A program made the position numbers and the translations under genes. A DNA stretch of 46,287 nt from Plantago elongata. Lineage: Eukaryota > Streptophyta > Magnoliopsida > Lamiales > Plantaginaceae. A model generated the notes under the pieces. It worked only from the letters and a program-made list of their open reading frames with translations, did not search any database and was not told the origin of the DNA. Within the stretch, counting starts at the first letter, position 1; the number at the start of each line of letters is the position of its first letter. Location: contig JAYMSP010000585.1 in NCBI GenBank assembly GCA_036897095.1, positions 1 to 46,287 of the forward strand. The letters are read 5' to 3'. Positions 11,342-23,314 of the stretch are shown here, piece after piece.

Positions 11342-14300
11342 TTACTCGAAAAACTGTTGCAGCCAACAGCTGTTGATAGCATCGTTTTCCAACTCACCTT
11401 TCAACCCTTTCAATCTGTCAATTGCTTTCTCTGAATCCATCTTGTCTAGTGGTAGATCACAAAAATCCTTTATGAATTGTTTAGCTCGTTCAGCACCCAT
11501 AGTTACATCGTCAGGATTCCACTCTCTCTTCCGCTTAGATGCAATCTATGAAACAAGGACAATCATAATATATAACAAGTTTATATGAGTAAAATAGTTA
11601 AAAACTTAAGGAAAAGTCATAAAGGCACTCTTTTTGGTGTCCACTCTCATGCAGAAATGTTTCCAGGTGCATATAATTTTTCTTTCCACAATACGAGACA
11701 CAACTTTAAATCAGACAATTTAAACAGAATCTTGAAAGTCAGTACCTCCTTGACATCATGAGATGCACCAGCAGGTGCAAAATCTTCCAATTCTAAAGCC
11801 TTTGCACGGGCAAGAGCAATAACACTTTCTGGAAAGTTGGCAAATTCTGCAACGTGTATGCCGAAACTTTGATCACAAGCCCCTGGTTCAACCTGAAAAG
11901 CAGATGGTCCATGAACACATCGACATTGAGTGAAAAAGTGACATGAGTTGTTACTAAGCTGCAGAGTTGAAAAGACAAAAGAACTGAGCCAAGAGCTACT
12001 TTTGTACTTGTTAAAATTGAAACAATTTGGAGGAAGGCAAATAATTGAGTCAAAATTATGATTAGCAGGTTTGTTGTATTGAATTCTCTTTGGTTTGGGT
12101 GAAGTGGCCCAAAATGTTCAAGAGATTCTAATGCTAGATGAGCCAATTTTACGTGAAGTACTAGTCATACAACTAGCACACATAATAGAAAAGGTAACTT
12201 TCACATTTATATTGGTTAGGATCCGACTTCACCGAAATGTATACAGATACCAAAGATATAAGATATGCTTCTTTCAAGCTAATGCAGTTATGCAGTGTCA
12301 TTTCTATTTTAGTAAACCTGCACTTGTACATATGTACTTGTAAGAATTAACTATAGAACTTCACTTAATTCAGTATTCAGTAAAATAAAGTACTCATACA
12401 AGTATCACGTTAGACATGGTAAACAGTTTTTGCCTTACTTTTTTCTTTTACTTTAACTCGAGAAGATTCTTGGATGTGACTCTTTAGAAAGAGAGAGAAA
12501 ATTGATTACCTTGTAAAGCATTGTAAGCTTGCGACTTGCTGAGTCAATATGTGCAGTCACATGATAATTAGATAATCCTTCAAGTTTCTTTCCAATGAGG
12601 TCATGAGTACCATCCTCATTAGCTAATTCAGTCAGCTCATGAAAATGAGTTGCAAACAAAGTAGGTGCTTTAATCACTTCAACTATGTGCTCACATATGG
12701 CCCAAGCAAGACCTGCAATTATAGGAAGAAAAAAAGGGAATCAGAGCTACAATCTATATTGAGAAGCAACCGTACATGGAATTGACATAAGGCTACTTGA
12801 AAAGCCTGCAAAAATAATGAAAAGCTTCAATAAGAAAACACTCTCTTCCAAGTAAAATCTCTAAAATTACTGTACAGAGAGATTCAAGTCTATCTCAGGA
12901 GGCCTCAGTCCATTACAATAGCTAGAAATTATAACGCATACTTGCGGACTTGTTTTTGGGTTGAGATATTCAAGCCTATCACAGTTGATATTTGTTTATT
13001 TTATTAAATTCAATATCCTTGTAAACATTTTCCTCAATTCCATCTCCATGATCTGAAATCTAAATTGACCAAAGGTAGTTATTTTATTTGATCCTTTGAT
13101 CCAAATCCGTTGTAACCTAGTAACAACATAAGTCAAATATCCAACACATACTTCCTTGTGTTTCTCCCACTTCATATACCTTGAGATACCTAATTCACTC
13201 TTCCACAATTTAAATAATAGATCCGCAACACAGTAACAGCTTTATAATCTGACTAAGTATGATACTGTCAAATTGTTAAATGAAACTCATTTGCAACAAA
13301 AAGAATGCTTCTAAAATTGCTGATGGAGATAGATAGATAATAAGAGGAATTGTACTTTGTGGTGGCCATCGAGCTGTTTCATATTGCACTCTTCAACTGT
13401 GTTAACATGAACATTTAATGTTTATTCATTGCATGGCACTTGTTTCTAAATGGCACTTGTTTTTTCTAAATGGCACTTGTTTTTTCATTGCACATCAAAG
13501 AAACCAAAAGGGCAAAACAATATTTGATTTGAACATGACTTTCTCTATTGAATGTACTTTTCTTTTACCAACTACAAGTAAAATACCAAAACGAAAAAAT
13601 AAAATTTGAAAATGGCCTTTTTGTTGGAAAGCAATATGTGCATCCTATGATCGGGTTCCATTAAACTATATAAAAGATGCGTTTGTGGAGGTATAAATAC
13701 CTATCCATGTCCATGTATAATGAAGGTGAATGCAGGGACGAGGTCAAAATCAAACCATATGTTTGACACTTACCAAATCCATCATATGTCGATGTACCCC
13801 GACCTAACTCATCAATTATTATTAATGACCTTGCAGTAGCTCCTTTCAAAATTGATGCAGTCTCGAGCATTTCTTGCATGAAAGTGGAAACTCCCCGTAA
13901 CTGTCGGAAGGACAAAATTAAAGAAGATGGCACCAGATATAATGAATTACCACAAATTAAAGCACATGCATATACTCATACAAATAATAATATTCATGCT
14001 TTATAATGAAAACCTTTTTTTATAATTGTAAATCCTGCCCCTCTAATTTTTTCCCTACTTGTCCGTTATTCACATCAACAGCTTACAAATTTAATTCCTA
14101 TACCTATACATGTTAAAGCCCAAATTTGCATTAAACAAGACTCACCTACTTGTTCTGTGGTTTATTGATACAACAAAGATCGGTTATGTTGCTTATGTAA
14201 TTAGTACCGTAACAGGTATCAATCATCAGAGAGCCATGAGCAGTTTCAAAGTCAGGAACGAAATAGCTGATAGTTGTACTAATTAAATTTGGCAAAACAG

Positions 14301-15333
14301 AAACATATGGGTGTGAACTATTGCAAGATAAATATATTAACACAGAAAACTGCCATATGAGAACTGTAAACCATATACCTGACAGTCGCCAGCACCAACA
14401 CGTGCAAAAATGCAATCACGGACAGAAATACTGGCATTGTCACATGGAACAAATGAACCTAGTTGTGCCATCATAACATTCACACCCACCTGCCAACAGA
14501 TAAATAGACCTATGTGAACTGATGAGAATAATCAATTAAATCCACTCATTACATGTGACAATGAAGAACTCCAAAACTGCTATCACTAGATTATCGAAAG
14601 TTATGTTATAATATCCCAATGAAATAAAAAAACAGGATTGGACTTGCAAAGTAGGATCCTTTTGACAGAAAATTATATAGTTTACCTTTTCCTGTCCCCA
14701 TTCTAATCAGTAATGCTTATTTGAACTATCAGTGTTACCCTATCAATAGTACCAACCATCTTCACTCTTAAAATGATCTTATCTTAAAACCAAATAAATC
14801 AGCCTAAATTAAGTACCTGTCTAATGTATGTGGATTTTCCACCCATATTGGGTCCGGTGATTATCTGGAGCCAACTGCTTCCTCTTATCTGGGAACATGA
14901 ATTAATAGGCACCATGACATGAGCTGCCAGAGATAGGTCATTTGTTCATATGGAAATTATGGGAGATCTTACAAGTTTACAATCATTTGGGATGAAGTTC
15001 ACCCAGTCTTGGGCTTCAACACAAGGGTGCCGACACCCTTCTAGTATAATATCTCCTACGTCCTGTGAATCACGAAAAGAGAGTAAGTTTTCACTGAAAA
15101 TAGATCTTCATAGTAGTAGTAATAATAATAAAAAATAACAATAACAACAACAAGTGTAGTAATAATAATAATATTAACATTAATAATAATAATTATAATA
15201 ATAATAATAATAATAACAATAATAATAACAATAATAATAACAATAACAATAACAAAATAATAATAATAATAATAATTAATAATAATAATAATAATAATAA
15301 CAATAATAATGACAATAACAATAACAATAACAA

Positions 15334-15384
<51 letters not shown>

Positions 15385-18300
15385 TCTTACAGATGGAGTG
15401 ATGGCTGGTCGTGTATATGGTGTGGGACAACTAGCAGCCAAATCAGCGAAGCCAAGTAAAACATCCAATTCAGAAAGCACAAGCGCCAGTCCTTCAAATA
15501 CCTGCACATAGAGAACATATAAGACATATAAACAATTCAACTTTAATAATAACAGGACTGTAACCATGAACAAAGAACTGTGGAGTTCATGTTACACTTC
15601 TGGAAGATAGATACCTCAGAGAAGGATGCAGCGGTTTGCACTACTCTAGCAACTAGTTCTTTTTGGCAGCTTTTATATTCCTCGACAATCTTTTGGTAGT
15701 TGTCACTTAACCTCTTGAGCTTTGCATTTGTGAATTTCACCCCATCCTTGCGAGTTTCAAGAACAATAAAATGAGTATTTAGCTTCTTCCTCACTTTTGG
15801 TTCCTCCTTTTTTGTAATTCTAAAGGCATGGCCATATTGTGTTCCTTTTTCCAACTTTAGAGTTTTATCATGAGCGAGATCAAGATCATCAGCCGCTTTC
15901 ATGTGTACATCGTGTATTTGTTGTTCGAATGATTCTCGTTCATTTTTCAAAACTGACAACTGTGAATCATATCCAGATGAAATCATGTATTCTCCATTTT
16001 CAAGTTGATCCAGGTCAACGGAAGTTTCCACAAGCCCAATGAATTTATTCAAGTGCTTTTCATCAATCCAGTTGTCTAGAGGATCCAGGTACCGTTCCTT
16101 AATAAGTGAAGCAAATGGGCCATCATACTGCTCCAGTGCACTTTTGATGTATGGAAGCCTGATGCTTGACTGCATGAAAAAAACAGAATGAGTGGTTTCG
16201 GTTGTAATTTAGACGTCAGTGGCAGCAGGAAAAGAAGAAAACTTTGATCATTTCTAAAATATTGAACTTGCAAAGCAAAAAATTGGAATTATGTGACAGA
16301 GTTGGTGTTTGTTTTGAGAGACGGACAGATGTATCCGAGGGAGAAGTCTACAGGTTTGTACGTGGTACAAAAACCATGAAGTGCAAGTGTTCAACATAAC
16401 TGACATAATTAATGTTAAAGGTCTTCATAAATATTAATGAGGCTTGATTGAGATGCTACTATTATAAACACCAGACCAAGAAGAGTTTTTACCTGATAGA
16501 GTTTGACTACAGGAGCTAGGGTTGCTCTTTTCTTTTCAAGCGCACGCATAAGACGCTCAATATCCGCAATTCTTTTCAAATGTTGCCTCAGATCTTGACG
16601 AAGGGCAGTATCCTCCACAAAAGCTTGAACCATGTCCAGCCTATTATTTATCTCATCTACATCTAACAAAGGTTGCTTTAACCACATGTGAAGCAAACGC
16701 TTGCCCATTCCTGCTGTACAGGTTCTATTCAAAAGCCCAAATAAACTGAAATTTTTGTTAGCATCAGTCTTGCTCTCCATGACATTTAATGCCCTCATAG
16801 CAGCAGAATCCAATCTCATGTAACTATCGAGATTGTATCTCCGGATAGTATAACTACCATAGTTGCTCTCATCCGCAAGCAAATCCGCATATGATACTAT
16901 ACAACCAAGTGCGCCATGGGCCACTTCAAATGCAGCTAGCAGATCTTTCACTGGCTCTAAAGGACCTTTGACAAGCCTTCGAAGATCTTGCACCAGGTCT
17001 TTTCCTTTGAACTCGGCTCTCTTTCTTTCTGTTACCATTGCACCACACCTGGTCAATGCATCATTCAATGATCTATATTCACTCGTTTTGGCAATATCTA
17101 AAGGTAAAAGGCATTCCTTGCAGCCAAGAGCAACAAGAGCTGACTCCAAATTTGTAAAGTGGCTGTCATCGGGAAATTCTGACAGTCCAAGAACTCTCTT
17201 AGCAAAATCAACATAGCTTAATCCAACCGTCCATCCATTTTCACGGGAATTTGCAGTAACAGCAACAATAACCGGAGCATCTTGCATTTCATTATTGGCA
17301 AACAGAATGTCTTCAAAACTCCCCAGATTCCCAGGGGTTCCAATTTTTACGCATCTCCAGTTTGCTCCACTGCCCTCGTACAATTCAAGAGTGTGATCCG
17401 TCCTCTCCAAAAGGAGATCACGTGCCACAGTCTCAAACATGTTCTTGCTCACACTAACACTGGAGATGGCAGCAGATCCACTTCCTATTTGACGCAAAGC
17501 TGTTGTAGTGTGGTAATATGTCTTTGAAATGAAAGTCGCATTGTCACCGTGTGTGGTAAAATAATCCTACAACAAAACACATAGAAATACATCAGTAATT
17601 GAACCCCCAATTCTTTCAAAGTAAACGGAATCATACATAAGACCTGACTTTATGTACCGCAGCGAAATTTCACAAGCATATAGACAGACAGTCATAAAAT
17701 TAAAAGGCATACTCATTTTCAGAAATACTTTTTATGTGCAAATTGCGACGAAATAACGTTAATAGCTTTCCAATGCAAATAGACTAAAAGGTATCATTAG
17801 AAACCATGTCAGACACCAGAGAAAACACATTAGCAAATACAAATCGAACTGACTAATAGACCAATTAATAGTGTCTCCATAGTATCATTTCATATGGTTA
17901 CCTTCTCGTAAATGGATCAATCAACTGAAACACCAAGTGACTAACACGACGGTTGAAAAAATCACGGTATATACACACAATTTGTAACATTTCTAACCAA
18001 AAGCAATAGTTGCAGACTCAAACTAAAAAAGGGTGAAAGGAAGAAAGAAGAAGTAACTAACCCGACGGTCAAAAAATCGAATAGCTCTAGCATCCTGCAA
18101 CAAAAAGCCAATTACCAAATTAAGATTTATGGATTATTAAAAGAAAATAAAAAAATGAGGAATTGTCACTTACAGTGGGTAGGGTTTTGAAGAACGAGAG
18201 AAACCCTTGAGCTTGCCTAGCATCTAAATTCGTAGAATCAAATCCCAATTACCCAAATTAGTAGTATAATAAGGGATTAACAAATTAAGAAAATAACAGA

Positions 18301-18389
18301 ATATAATCGGTGAAATTAGATGGATTTTTACCGAGTTTGAGTTCGGGAAGCTTGTTGTAATCCTCAAAACTGTCAGCAGCAGCAGCCAT
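11342..18389 (-). CDS. MSH2: DNA mismatch repair protein MSH2 (MutS homologue 2), 13 exons
   Basis: Exons (5' to 3' on -): 18389..18332, 18223..18174, 18094..18062, 17566..16493, 16169..15615, 15501..15391, 15062..14973, 14888..14817, 14489..14379, 13900..13774, 12712..12510, 11892..11746, 11545..11342. All junctions are GT-AG and in phase: 2835 nt, 944 aa (Arabidopsis MSH2 is 937). MSH2 is the common subunit of nuclear MutS-alpha, -beta and plant -gamma, which bind mismatches with MSH6, MSH3 or MSH7. Domains follow MutS order: mismatch-recognition-like I (to about 130), connector, core/lever with clamp (about 300-640), then ATPase. ATPase motifs are Walker [10 protein letters not shown] (669-677), STFMQEM (723-729), Walker B/signature DELGRGTST (748-756) and ATHFHEL with His783. 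The C-terminal helix-turn-helix dimerisation region follows. Paralogue identity rests on [18 protein letters not shown] and [21 protein letters not shown], which fit MSH2 and not MSH3/6/7. No lesion is seen. Confidence 0.96.
15110..15385. repeat. Long TAA/ATT trinucleotide microsatellite in MSH2 intron 6
   Basis: About 275 bp of (TAA)n on +, i.e. (TTA/ATT)n in the MSH2 transcript, with interspersed 'caa' and 'aaaataa' variants and two longer pure runs (about 15260..15300 and 15335..15383). It fills most of the 328-bp intron 6. It begins only about 6 nt after the GT of the donor (15390) and ends about 45 nt before the acceptor (15062). The long Tyr/Ile/Leu homopolymer frames seen here are translations of the repeat, not genes. 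Confidence 0.95.
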
Positions 18390-18455
18390 TTCAGCGGACA
18401 ACAGAGAAGATGACTGAGTTTCAATTGGGAAGGAAGCGGCTGCTTTCTGCCACTG

Positions 18456-18463
18456 GCGGGAAT
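18456..18463 (-). promoter_or_regulatory. E2F-type site upstream of MSH2
   Basis: ATTCCCGC on the - strand matches the E2F consensus WTTSSCSS, about 67 bp upstream of the MSH2 start codon at 18389. A second site lies at 18485..18492. MSH2 is a known S-phase, E2F-responsive gene in animals and plants, so the pair fits. Binding is inferred. Confidence 0.5.
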
Positions 18464-18484
18464 GAGGTTTTGTAGTATGCTGGA

Positions 18485-18492
18485 TTTGGCGG
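18485..18492 (+). promoter_or_regulatory. Second E2F-type site upstream of MSH2
   Basis: TTTGGCGG on the + strand matches WTTSSCSS, about 96 bp upstream of the MSH2 start and facing the first site at 18456..18463. Two such matches within 40 bp in otherwise AT-rich DNA are unlikely to be chance. Confidence 0.5.
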
Positions 18493-18499
18493 GCCTTGG

Positions 18500-19007
18500 A
18501 AATTTATTACTCCATCACCACCGAGTCATACCAATTTGTAGCCATTGTAAGCGTTTAACTTGATTAGTTGCTATTTGCTAGTTGTGATGGTGACCAGTTA
18601 ACTTTAATTAAGGATGTGGTATACTCATATCATAAAAACACATACATTTATACGGACACTAGTTAATTAATGATAGATAAGGAATCCCCTTAAAGGAATA
18701 ATTATTCTATTATAATATAGAGTGAATCTCTAAACGTGTTTACAATGCTTGATGTAAGAGATTAAAGACTAGGAAGGTTTGAACATATGTTAAAGACTGG
18801 ATACGAATATTAAAGACCTATACGAATGACGTATTTATAAAACTAAGGAACATGGCCGTCATCGAGAATTGAGAGCCATGTAAAAAAAATTAAACGAGGT
18901 CCAACACTATACGCGATATTAAGTAAAAAAATTTATAAACGTGCAAAATATAAAAAATTAACCGTTACAAGTATTGTTTTTAATAAATATTACAAAAGAC
19001 TAAGAAA
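18500..19007. other. MSH2 upstream intergenic region
   Basis: AT-rich, with no coding domain. Beyond the E2F sites I see no convincing TATA box for MSH2, which is common for housekeeping and repair genes. Short 'taaagact' repeats occur around 18760..18820. Confidence 0.4.
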
Positions 19008-19216
19008 CTACTTGAAAATTGCAACTCTTCGAGCATTCTTTGAAGCAAAATCATCAATTAACTCGTCATAACTCACTTTCTCCGCCATATCATTCTCTAT
19101 GCCATCATTGCTAGTCCGTTAAGTCGTTCTTGTGACATTGTAGCCCGCAAATAGGATTTCACCAATTTCAACTCGGAAAAACTTCTGTCGGCTGATGCAA
19201 ACATAACAGGAATTAT
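19008..19216 (-). pseudogene. hAT transposase C-terminal (dimerisation domain) fragment
   Basis: The - strand reads FASADRSFSELKLVKSYLRA and TMSQERLNGLAMM, the hallmark of the hAT dimerisation domain (the 'ASAERSFSKLKLIK..LRSTM.QERL..LA' block). After a frameshift it continues GIENDMAEKVSYDELIDDFA and SKNARRVAIFK to a stop at 19008..19010, the usual end of plant TTF-type/hAT transposases. The frameshift after LAMM and the absence of anything upstream show a decayed tail of an autonomous element. Confidence 0.75.
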
Positions 19217-19217
19217 T

Positions 19218-19298
19218 AGCCACACATAATACTAAATATGCCCTTATTTCTCTGTAATTATTTGACTCCTATATAGCCACACATAATACTAAATATGC
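19218..19298. repeat. Pair of identical 24-bp direct repeats
   Basis: The 24-bp sequence starting AGCCACACATAATACTAAAT and ending in ATGC occurs at 19218..19241 and again, identically, at 19275..19298, 57 bp apart. It follows the hAT fragment directly. It could be a local duplication or a target-site or footprint scar. Confidence 0.7.
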
Positions 19299-19955
19299 AT
19301 ACGCATCTAATCATGGTTATGGTGCGACTGAACAAAAATACAATCTCCAACATTATAAACAATAAATCCACATCTGTGATGATTAACCATAAGTCCATAA
19401 CAAAATTCTAAATTCTGGGCAATCACCAGCCAAAGTGATAGCCAAACATGAACTGCAAGATCCCGAAGAAACACAGACAACAGTGATACCTACACTCTTT
19501 CATATATATCCAAGTATCCATCCCACAAGTAAAAGGAATATTACATCTGTATAAAATTCACATTCTGCAAAATCTCCAAAACCCAGACCAACCAATGCTT
19601 GAACAAAACAAGCACGCAACCATGTGCCGATTCAATATGTCAGGAACCAATTGCTCAAAAAAGAAATCAAAGTGCAGCCATTGACTAGAAGTCTAATGAG
19701 TGTCACCAAATGTAATCTCTTCCTAAACACTATGCCATGACGTGACCCTAATGAGTTTCACCAAAGTGCTTGAACGGATTTCTTCGATATTTGAGGAATT
19801 GAATAGATGGTTTAATGGAAGTTGAGAGGAATTAGGCTAAAGATTGAAGAAGCAAGAAGAAATCGAGAAAGGAGACACGGGGAGGCTGAATTCAATGTCG
19901 ACGTCTGTTCTTTTCTTCTTCTGCATTAATTCCTCCAGGCTCCAGGCTGCAGAAT

Positions 19956-20894
19956 TTAACTAGTATTGGGCCATAGGTATTGGGCCCCGGGGGCCCTGGT
20001 AAGCTGAGGCCCTGTGCGGTTGGGCTTACCGCGCTTGGCCTTAGTCGGGCCTGGATGAGCCCAGCATGTGTGTCTTCGTGTCTGCATGATGAAATCAAAG
20101 TAGTTGTATCTCGAGAAACACGAAAGCGCATAGGGTCGCCAATGTGATGTAGGTGTAAAATGCGTGTTGCAAAAACGTTTCACCTCAAGGACGCGATTCC
20201 ACATATAGTAACCATTAAGACCACTCAACTTTTTACACATGTCCATTCTTGAAGATTCAATCCTCTCTAATCCTTTACGTGACTGGACCATAACGGAAAA
20301 TGATGTTAGCCCTTCCCCTCTACATTGTTCGGTAGGGCTTAGCATCTTGGTTATAGCAGATACATATGATTTATTTGGATGACCCTTCAAACCTTCGAGT
20401 AGCTCTTTCATATTAGAGAAGTTTGCATGTTCAAAGACACCAAACTGGTGTAGGGGAAACAAATATTGAGGTTAACATTCGCATAGTAACTGAAATATTC
20501 ATGAAGATGGAAGGCAAAATGTGATAGACAATTACCAATAACATGCGGAAGAAGCACTCAGGATTCTTGGCATTAAAACACTGGTTCATAAAAGTTGTCT
20601 CAACAGAGGTTGGATTCTTCCAAGTGATGCACGGTATTTCGGCATAGTTGATGAGATTGAAAAACCAGGGCTCTTTTGGAATTTTTGCAAACTTCTTCTG
20701 ACTGGAAGAAACAACATGTAGTGTAAATAAAATATCAATTTGATTTTACTAATAAAATATGCAGTATAAGAATACCATAGTATGACACTTTTACAGTCCT
20801 TTATGTTGTTGATCGCAACTAAGAACATGATATCCATTTTCAAGTCATCCGTAAGATCGAAAAATGTGGTTCGAGAAGCCCCTCTTTGATTCAT
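19956..20894 (-). CDS. Probable F-box protein, At2g35280-like
   Basis: A three-exon model joins in frame: 20894..20776, 20701..20536 and 20444..19956 (258 codons, 257 aa), with GT-AG junctions. Residues 11-60 (FFDLTDDLKMDIMFLVAINN, then IKDCKSVILCQKKFAKIP) look like an F-box (L-DDL--DI---VA---I-D--S---C-K-F--I). The next segment has the CFNAKNPECFFR pattern that follows the F-box in At2g35280-like proteins. A late stretch (QSRKGLERIESSRMDMCKKL) fits the repeat-like C-terminal part. F-box proteins serve as SCF ubiquitin-ligase adaptors. The last 60 or so residues come from a GC-rich stretch with repeated TGGGCC and may not be coding. The real 3' exon could end earlier, and expression is not shown. 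It could be a pseudogene. Confidence 0.45.
19964..20062. other. GC-rich patch with repeated TGGGCC and a GGGCCC palindrome
   Basis: In an AT-rich setting this stretch carries TATTGGGCC twice (around 19965 and 19979), then GGGCCCCGGGGGCCC, then TGGGCTT and GGGCCTGG. TGGGCC/TGGGCY are plant site II (TCP) promoter elements, but the density and the palindrome could also mark a transposon end. Its function is unknown. Confidence 0.35.
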
Positions 20895-21853
20895 AGTTGA
20901 TGCACAGTGATGCAATTTAATTGAGTCTGCCACTGAGTGTATATATAGATACCAGAAAACTAAACTAAGGTAAATGGAATCAAATAAAATAGCGTAGATA
21001 TATGAATGGTCGAGATTCTCCTTCCATTTTAACTGGTGTGACAGAGCTAATGTAAGTGTCTTATATTTAATATCATATAGTAACAATCAAACAGTGATAT
21101 TGGAGAATATTTTGCAAAAACAATGTGAGATTGAAGAGCGTGTAGTATATTACCTCTGATTAATCCATATACATGGCTACAGGTACACTTGATATAAACA
21201 TCACTTGATCGATTCATGGCAATTCTAGCTGGATTAAGTGATGCAAATGTGTGATTAAGTCATGACAACTGGGACAAAATTGTTCACCATCAAAGAAACC
21301 ACTACTCACTAATTGAAACACTTGTATTTCATTAATAATAATATTCCATTTGAAATGGTTAAACGCAAGCCAGTCTAGGTTACTTTCATACGCAAAGGTC
21401 CATCTGGATCTTAAAAACCTTGAAATTACTGAAATATTCAAAATACAACATATTCGTAAAGCACATAACTTCGAGGTCGAGAATACAACGGACAGGGCCT
21501 TCAAATCTAATTGCAGGAAACTGTGTGTGTCTTGCAGTATCTATCAACCGGGAAGCCAGCATGAATCATATTATGATCCAATTTACGAATCCTCAAGCAT
21601 AGCATAACATGGAACTTGTGAAGATCTGTAATGCCAATCACAATAGTAAAAATGCCTCGTACACCTTCTCGTTTGGACTGCTCATTATTAGTGATCAACC
21701 GTAAGACATAAGATGCATATTGTGAATATTAATTCCCCTCATCATCAAATTGTGCAACAGTGTGAGTCTATCAATCTGGAGAATGGATCGATCAACAAGA
21801 GAAAGGGAAAGATCAACTACAATAAACAAAATTAGGTGTACTACTATTAGGAC

Positions 21854-22946
21854 TAAGGCTGCGCAACGGACGGATACGGATCGATCCGCATCCGTTTGAC
21901 CGGATATCCAGTCAAACGAATGGAAAAATAATCCATCCGTTATCCAATCCATTCCGAGCGGATTGGATATGGATAAATCTGCCGGATAACGAATAAATTT
22001 AGTGGATATCCGTATCCAGTAAATAAATTTGAAAAAAAAATCAATTTCATGATCTAAAATCTAAATATACATAATTCCATACTCTATAAAAAAACCAAAA
22101 GCTGAATATCCATAAAATGAAAGAAAAAAAAAGCATTTCTACTGTAATCGTGAACCGACGAGACAAGAGTAGTCCATAATTCGTGCACATTACGACAGCC
22201 GTAAGCCATAGCAGCTTGTTAAACCACATTCAGCAAGTCAAATTGAAAATTCAAAATCATCTAGCACGCAATTTCTTTTCAAAGCAACCAATCAAAATCA
22301 AAAGAAGCAAAATTCTCAAACAATAAAAGCTAATCATGTGCAGTAAAGAGAGGAAACTGACCACCAAGAGGAATGAAGAGCACGATGAAGCTTTAGAGAC
22401 AACAGAATAGTGAAAGAGAAGAGCAAGCCATGAATATCCGAGGAGAAGAAGACAGCGGCGGCGGGCGGGCAATGGAGAGGAGAAGAAGACAACGGCGGTC
22501 ACTATCCGGAATTCTGACGAGTGACGATGAAAGCTATGAAGACGAATGGAGAAGAAGACGGCGGCGGGTTCTGACGAGTGATGATGAAAGGCTGAAAGCA
22601 AAGAAGTGTAGAAGAGAAGACGAATGGAGAAGAAGACATATAAGAAGCTGGATAAAAATGGACAGGCTGAAAGCTAAGAAGCTGGAGAAGAAGGCGAATG
22701 GTCCAATGGAGAAGAAGACGGGTGAAAGCTAAGAAGCTGGAGAAGAAGACGAATGGTCCAATGGAGAAGAAGACGGCTGAAAGCTAAGAAGAGTAGAGAC
22801 TAGGTAACCTAGTTTAGACGGATATCCACGGATATCCGGTGTATTTATCTGTTCAAAACGGATGTAGAAAAATACCATCCGCCATCTGATCCGTTATAGC
22901 GAATAAACGATCGGATTTACGGATCCGGATGAAATGAGCAGCCCTA
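21854..22946. mobile_element. Non-autonomous hAT-type element with 8-bp target duplications
   Basis: The left end is TAAGGCTGCGCAACGG and the right end, reverse-complemented, is TAGGGCTGCTCATTTC, i.e. terminal inverted repeats of the hAT 'TAGGGNTG' type. Both are followed by subterminal GGATACGGATC/GGATATCC-like repeats. Directly outside lies the identical 8-bp ATTAGGAC at 21846..21853 and 22947..22954, a perfect hAT-size target duplication. The element is 1093 bp. No transposase is inside, only a purine-rich repetitive frame (22430..22732, Arg/Lys/Glu-rich) that I do not consider a real gene. It may have been moved by a source such as the hAT relic at 19008. Confidence 0.88.
22668..22792. 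repeat. 55-bp minisatellite inside the hAT element
   Basis: About 2.3 copies of a 55-bp purine-rich unit beginning TGAAAGCTAAGAAGCTGG start at 22668, 22723 and 22778. Related GAAGAAGACGGCGG motifs extend back to about 22440. The second copy differs from the first by single bases only, so the expansion is recent compared with the flanking repeats. Confidence 0.85.
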
Positions 22947-22974
22947 ATTAGGACCGAATACAATGGTTACATAC

Positions 22975-23314
22975 CATCACGAAAACGTTTCGGAAGGGGC
23001 AACTTCCACCAAACATAGTGGAAAATGAAATTTTCATAGAGCTGCTGAAAGTGATTCTTGCTGGAGGCGAATAAAAATGATGTGATCAGTGGAATCTAAA
23101 ATACTACAATGGATTATTATTAAGAAGTGATAAACACTAACCACAATGATGCACCATCAGCGGTTCCACTGCAAATGGCGATGAACAAAAGGTGGAGATG
23201 AACCTCGGGAGTCATTTTGCAGAAGCGGACCATGAATTCCACCGGATGAAAGCTCATTTTTGTTTTCTTGAAGCCAGACGGTGACTGGAGCTTATTATCT
23301 ATATTGACTGTCAT
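22975..23314 (-). CDS. Unrecognised two-exon candidate gene start
   Basis: A TATA box (TATAAATA, 23364..23357 on -) lies 43 nt before an ATG at 23314. Exon 1 would be 23314..23142 (57 codons plus 2 nt, MTVNIDNKLQSPSGFKKTKM onward) with donor GTTAGT. Exon 2 would be 23044..22975 with donor GTATGT. I do not recognise the protein. The hAT element at 21854..22946 sits 20 bp past the second donor, so it is in an intron or cuts the gene. Possible later exons (for example 21952..21695 and 21698..21507 on -) are open but unsupported. It may belong with the F-box-like gene downstream or be a relic. Confidence 0.3.

Noticed and set aside
15056..15573. Long frames rich in Tyr/Ile/Leu/Val runs on -
   Set aside because: They are translations of the ATT microsatellite plus the adjoining MSH2 exon 6 in other frames.
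16863..17216. 117-codon frame on + inside MSH2
   Set aside because: Antisense shadow of MSH2 exon 4; no domain of its own.
22430..22732. 100-codon Arg/Lys/Glu-rich frame on + inside the hAT element
   Set aside because: Produced by the purine-rich GAAGAAGAC array and 55-bp minisatellite; RS-like look is compositional.
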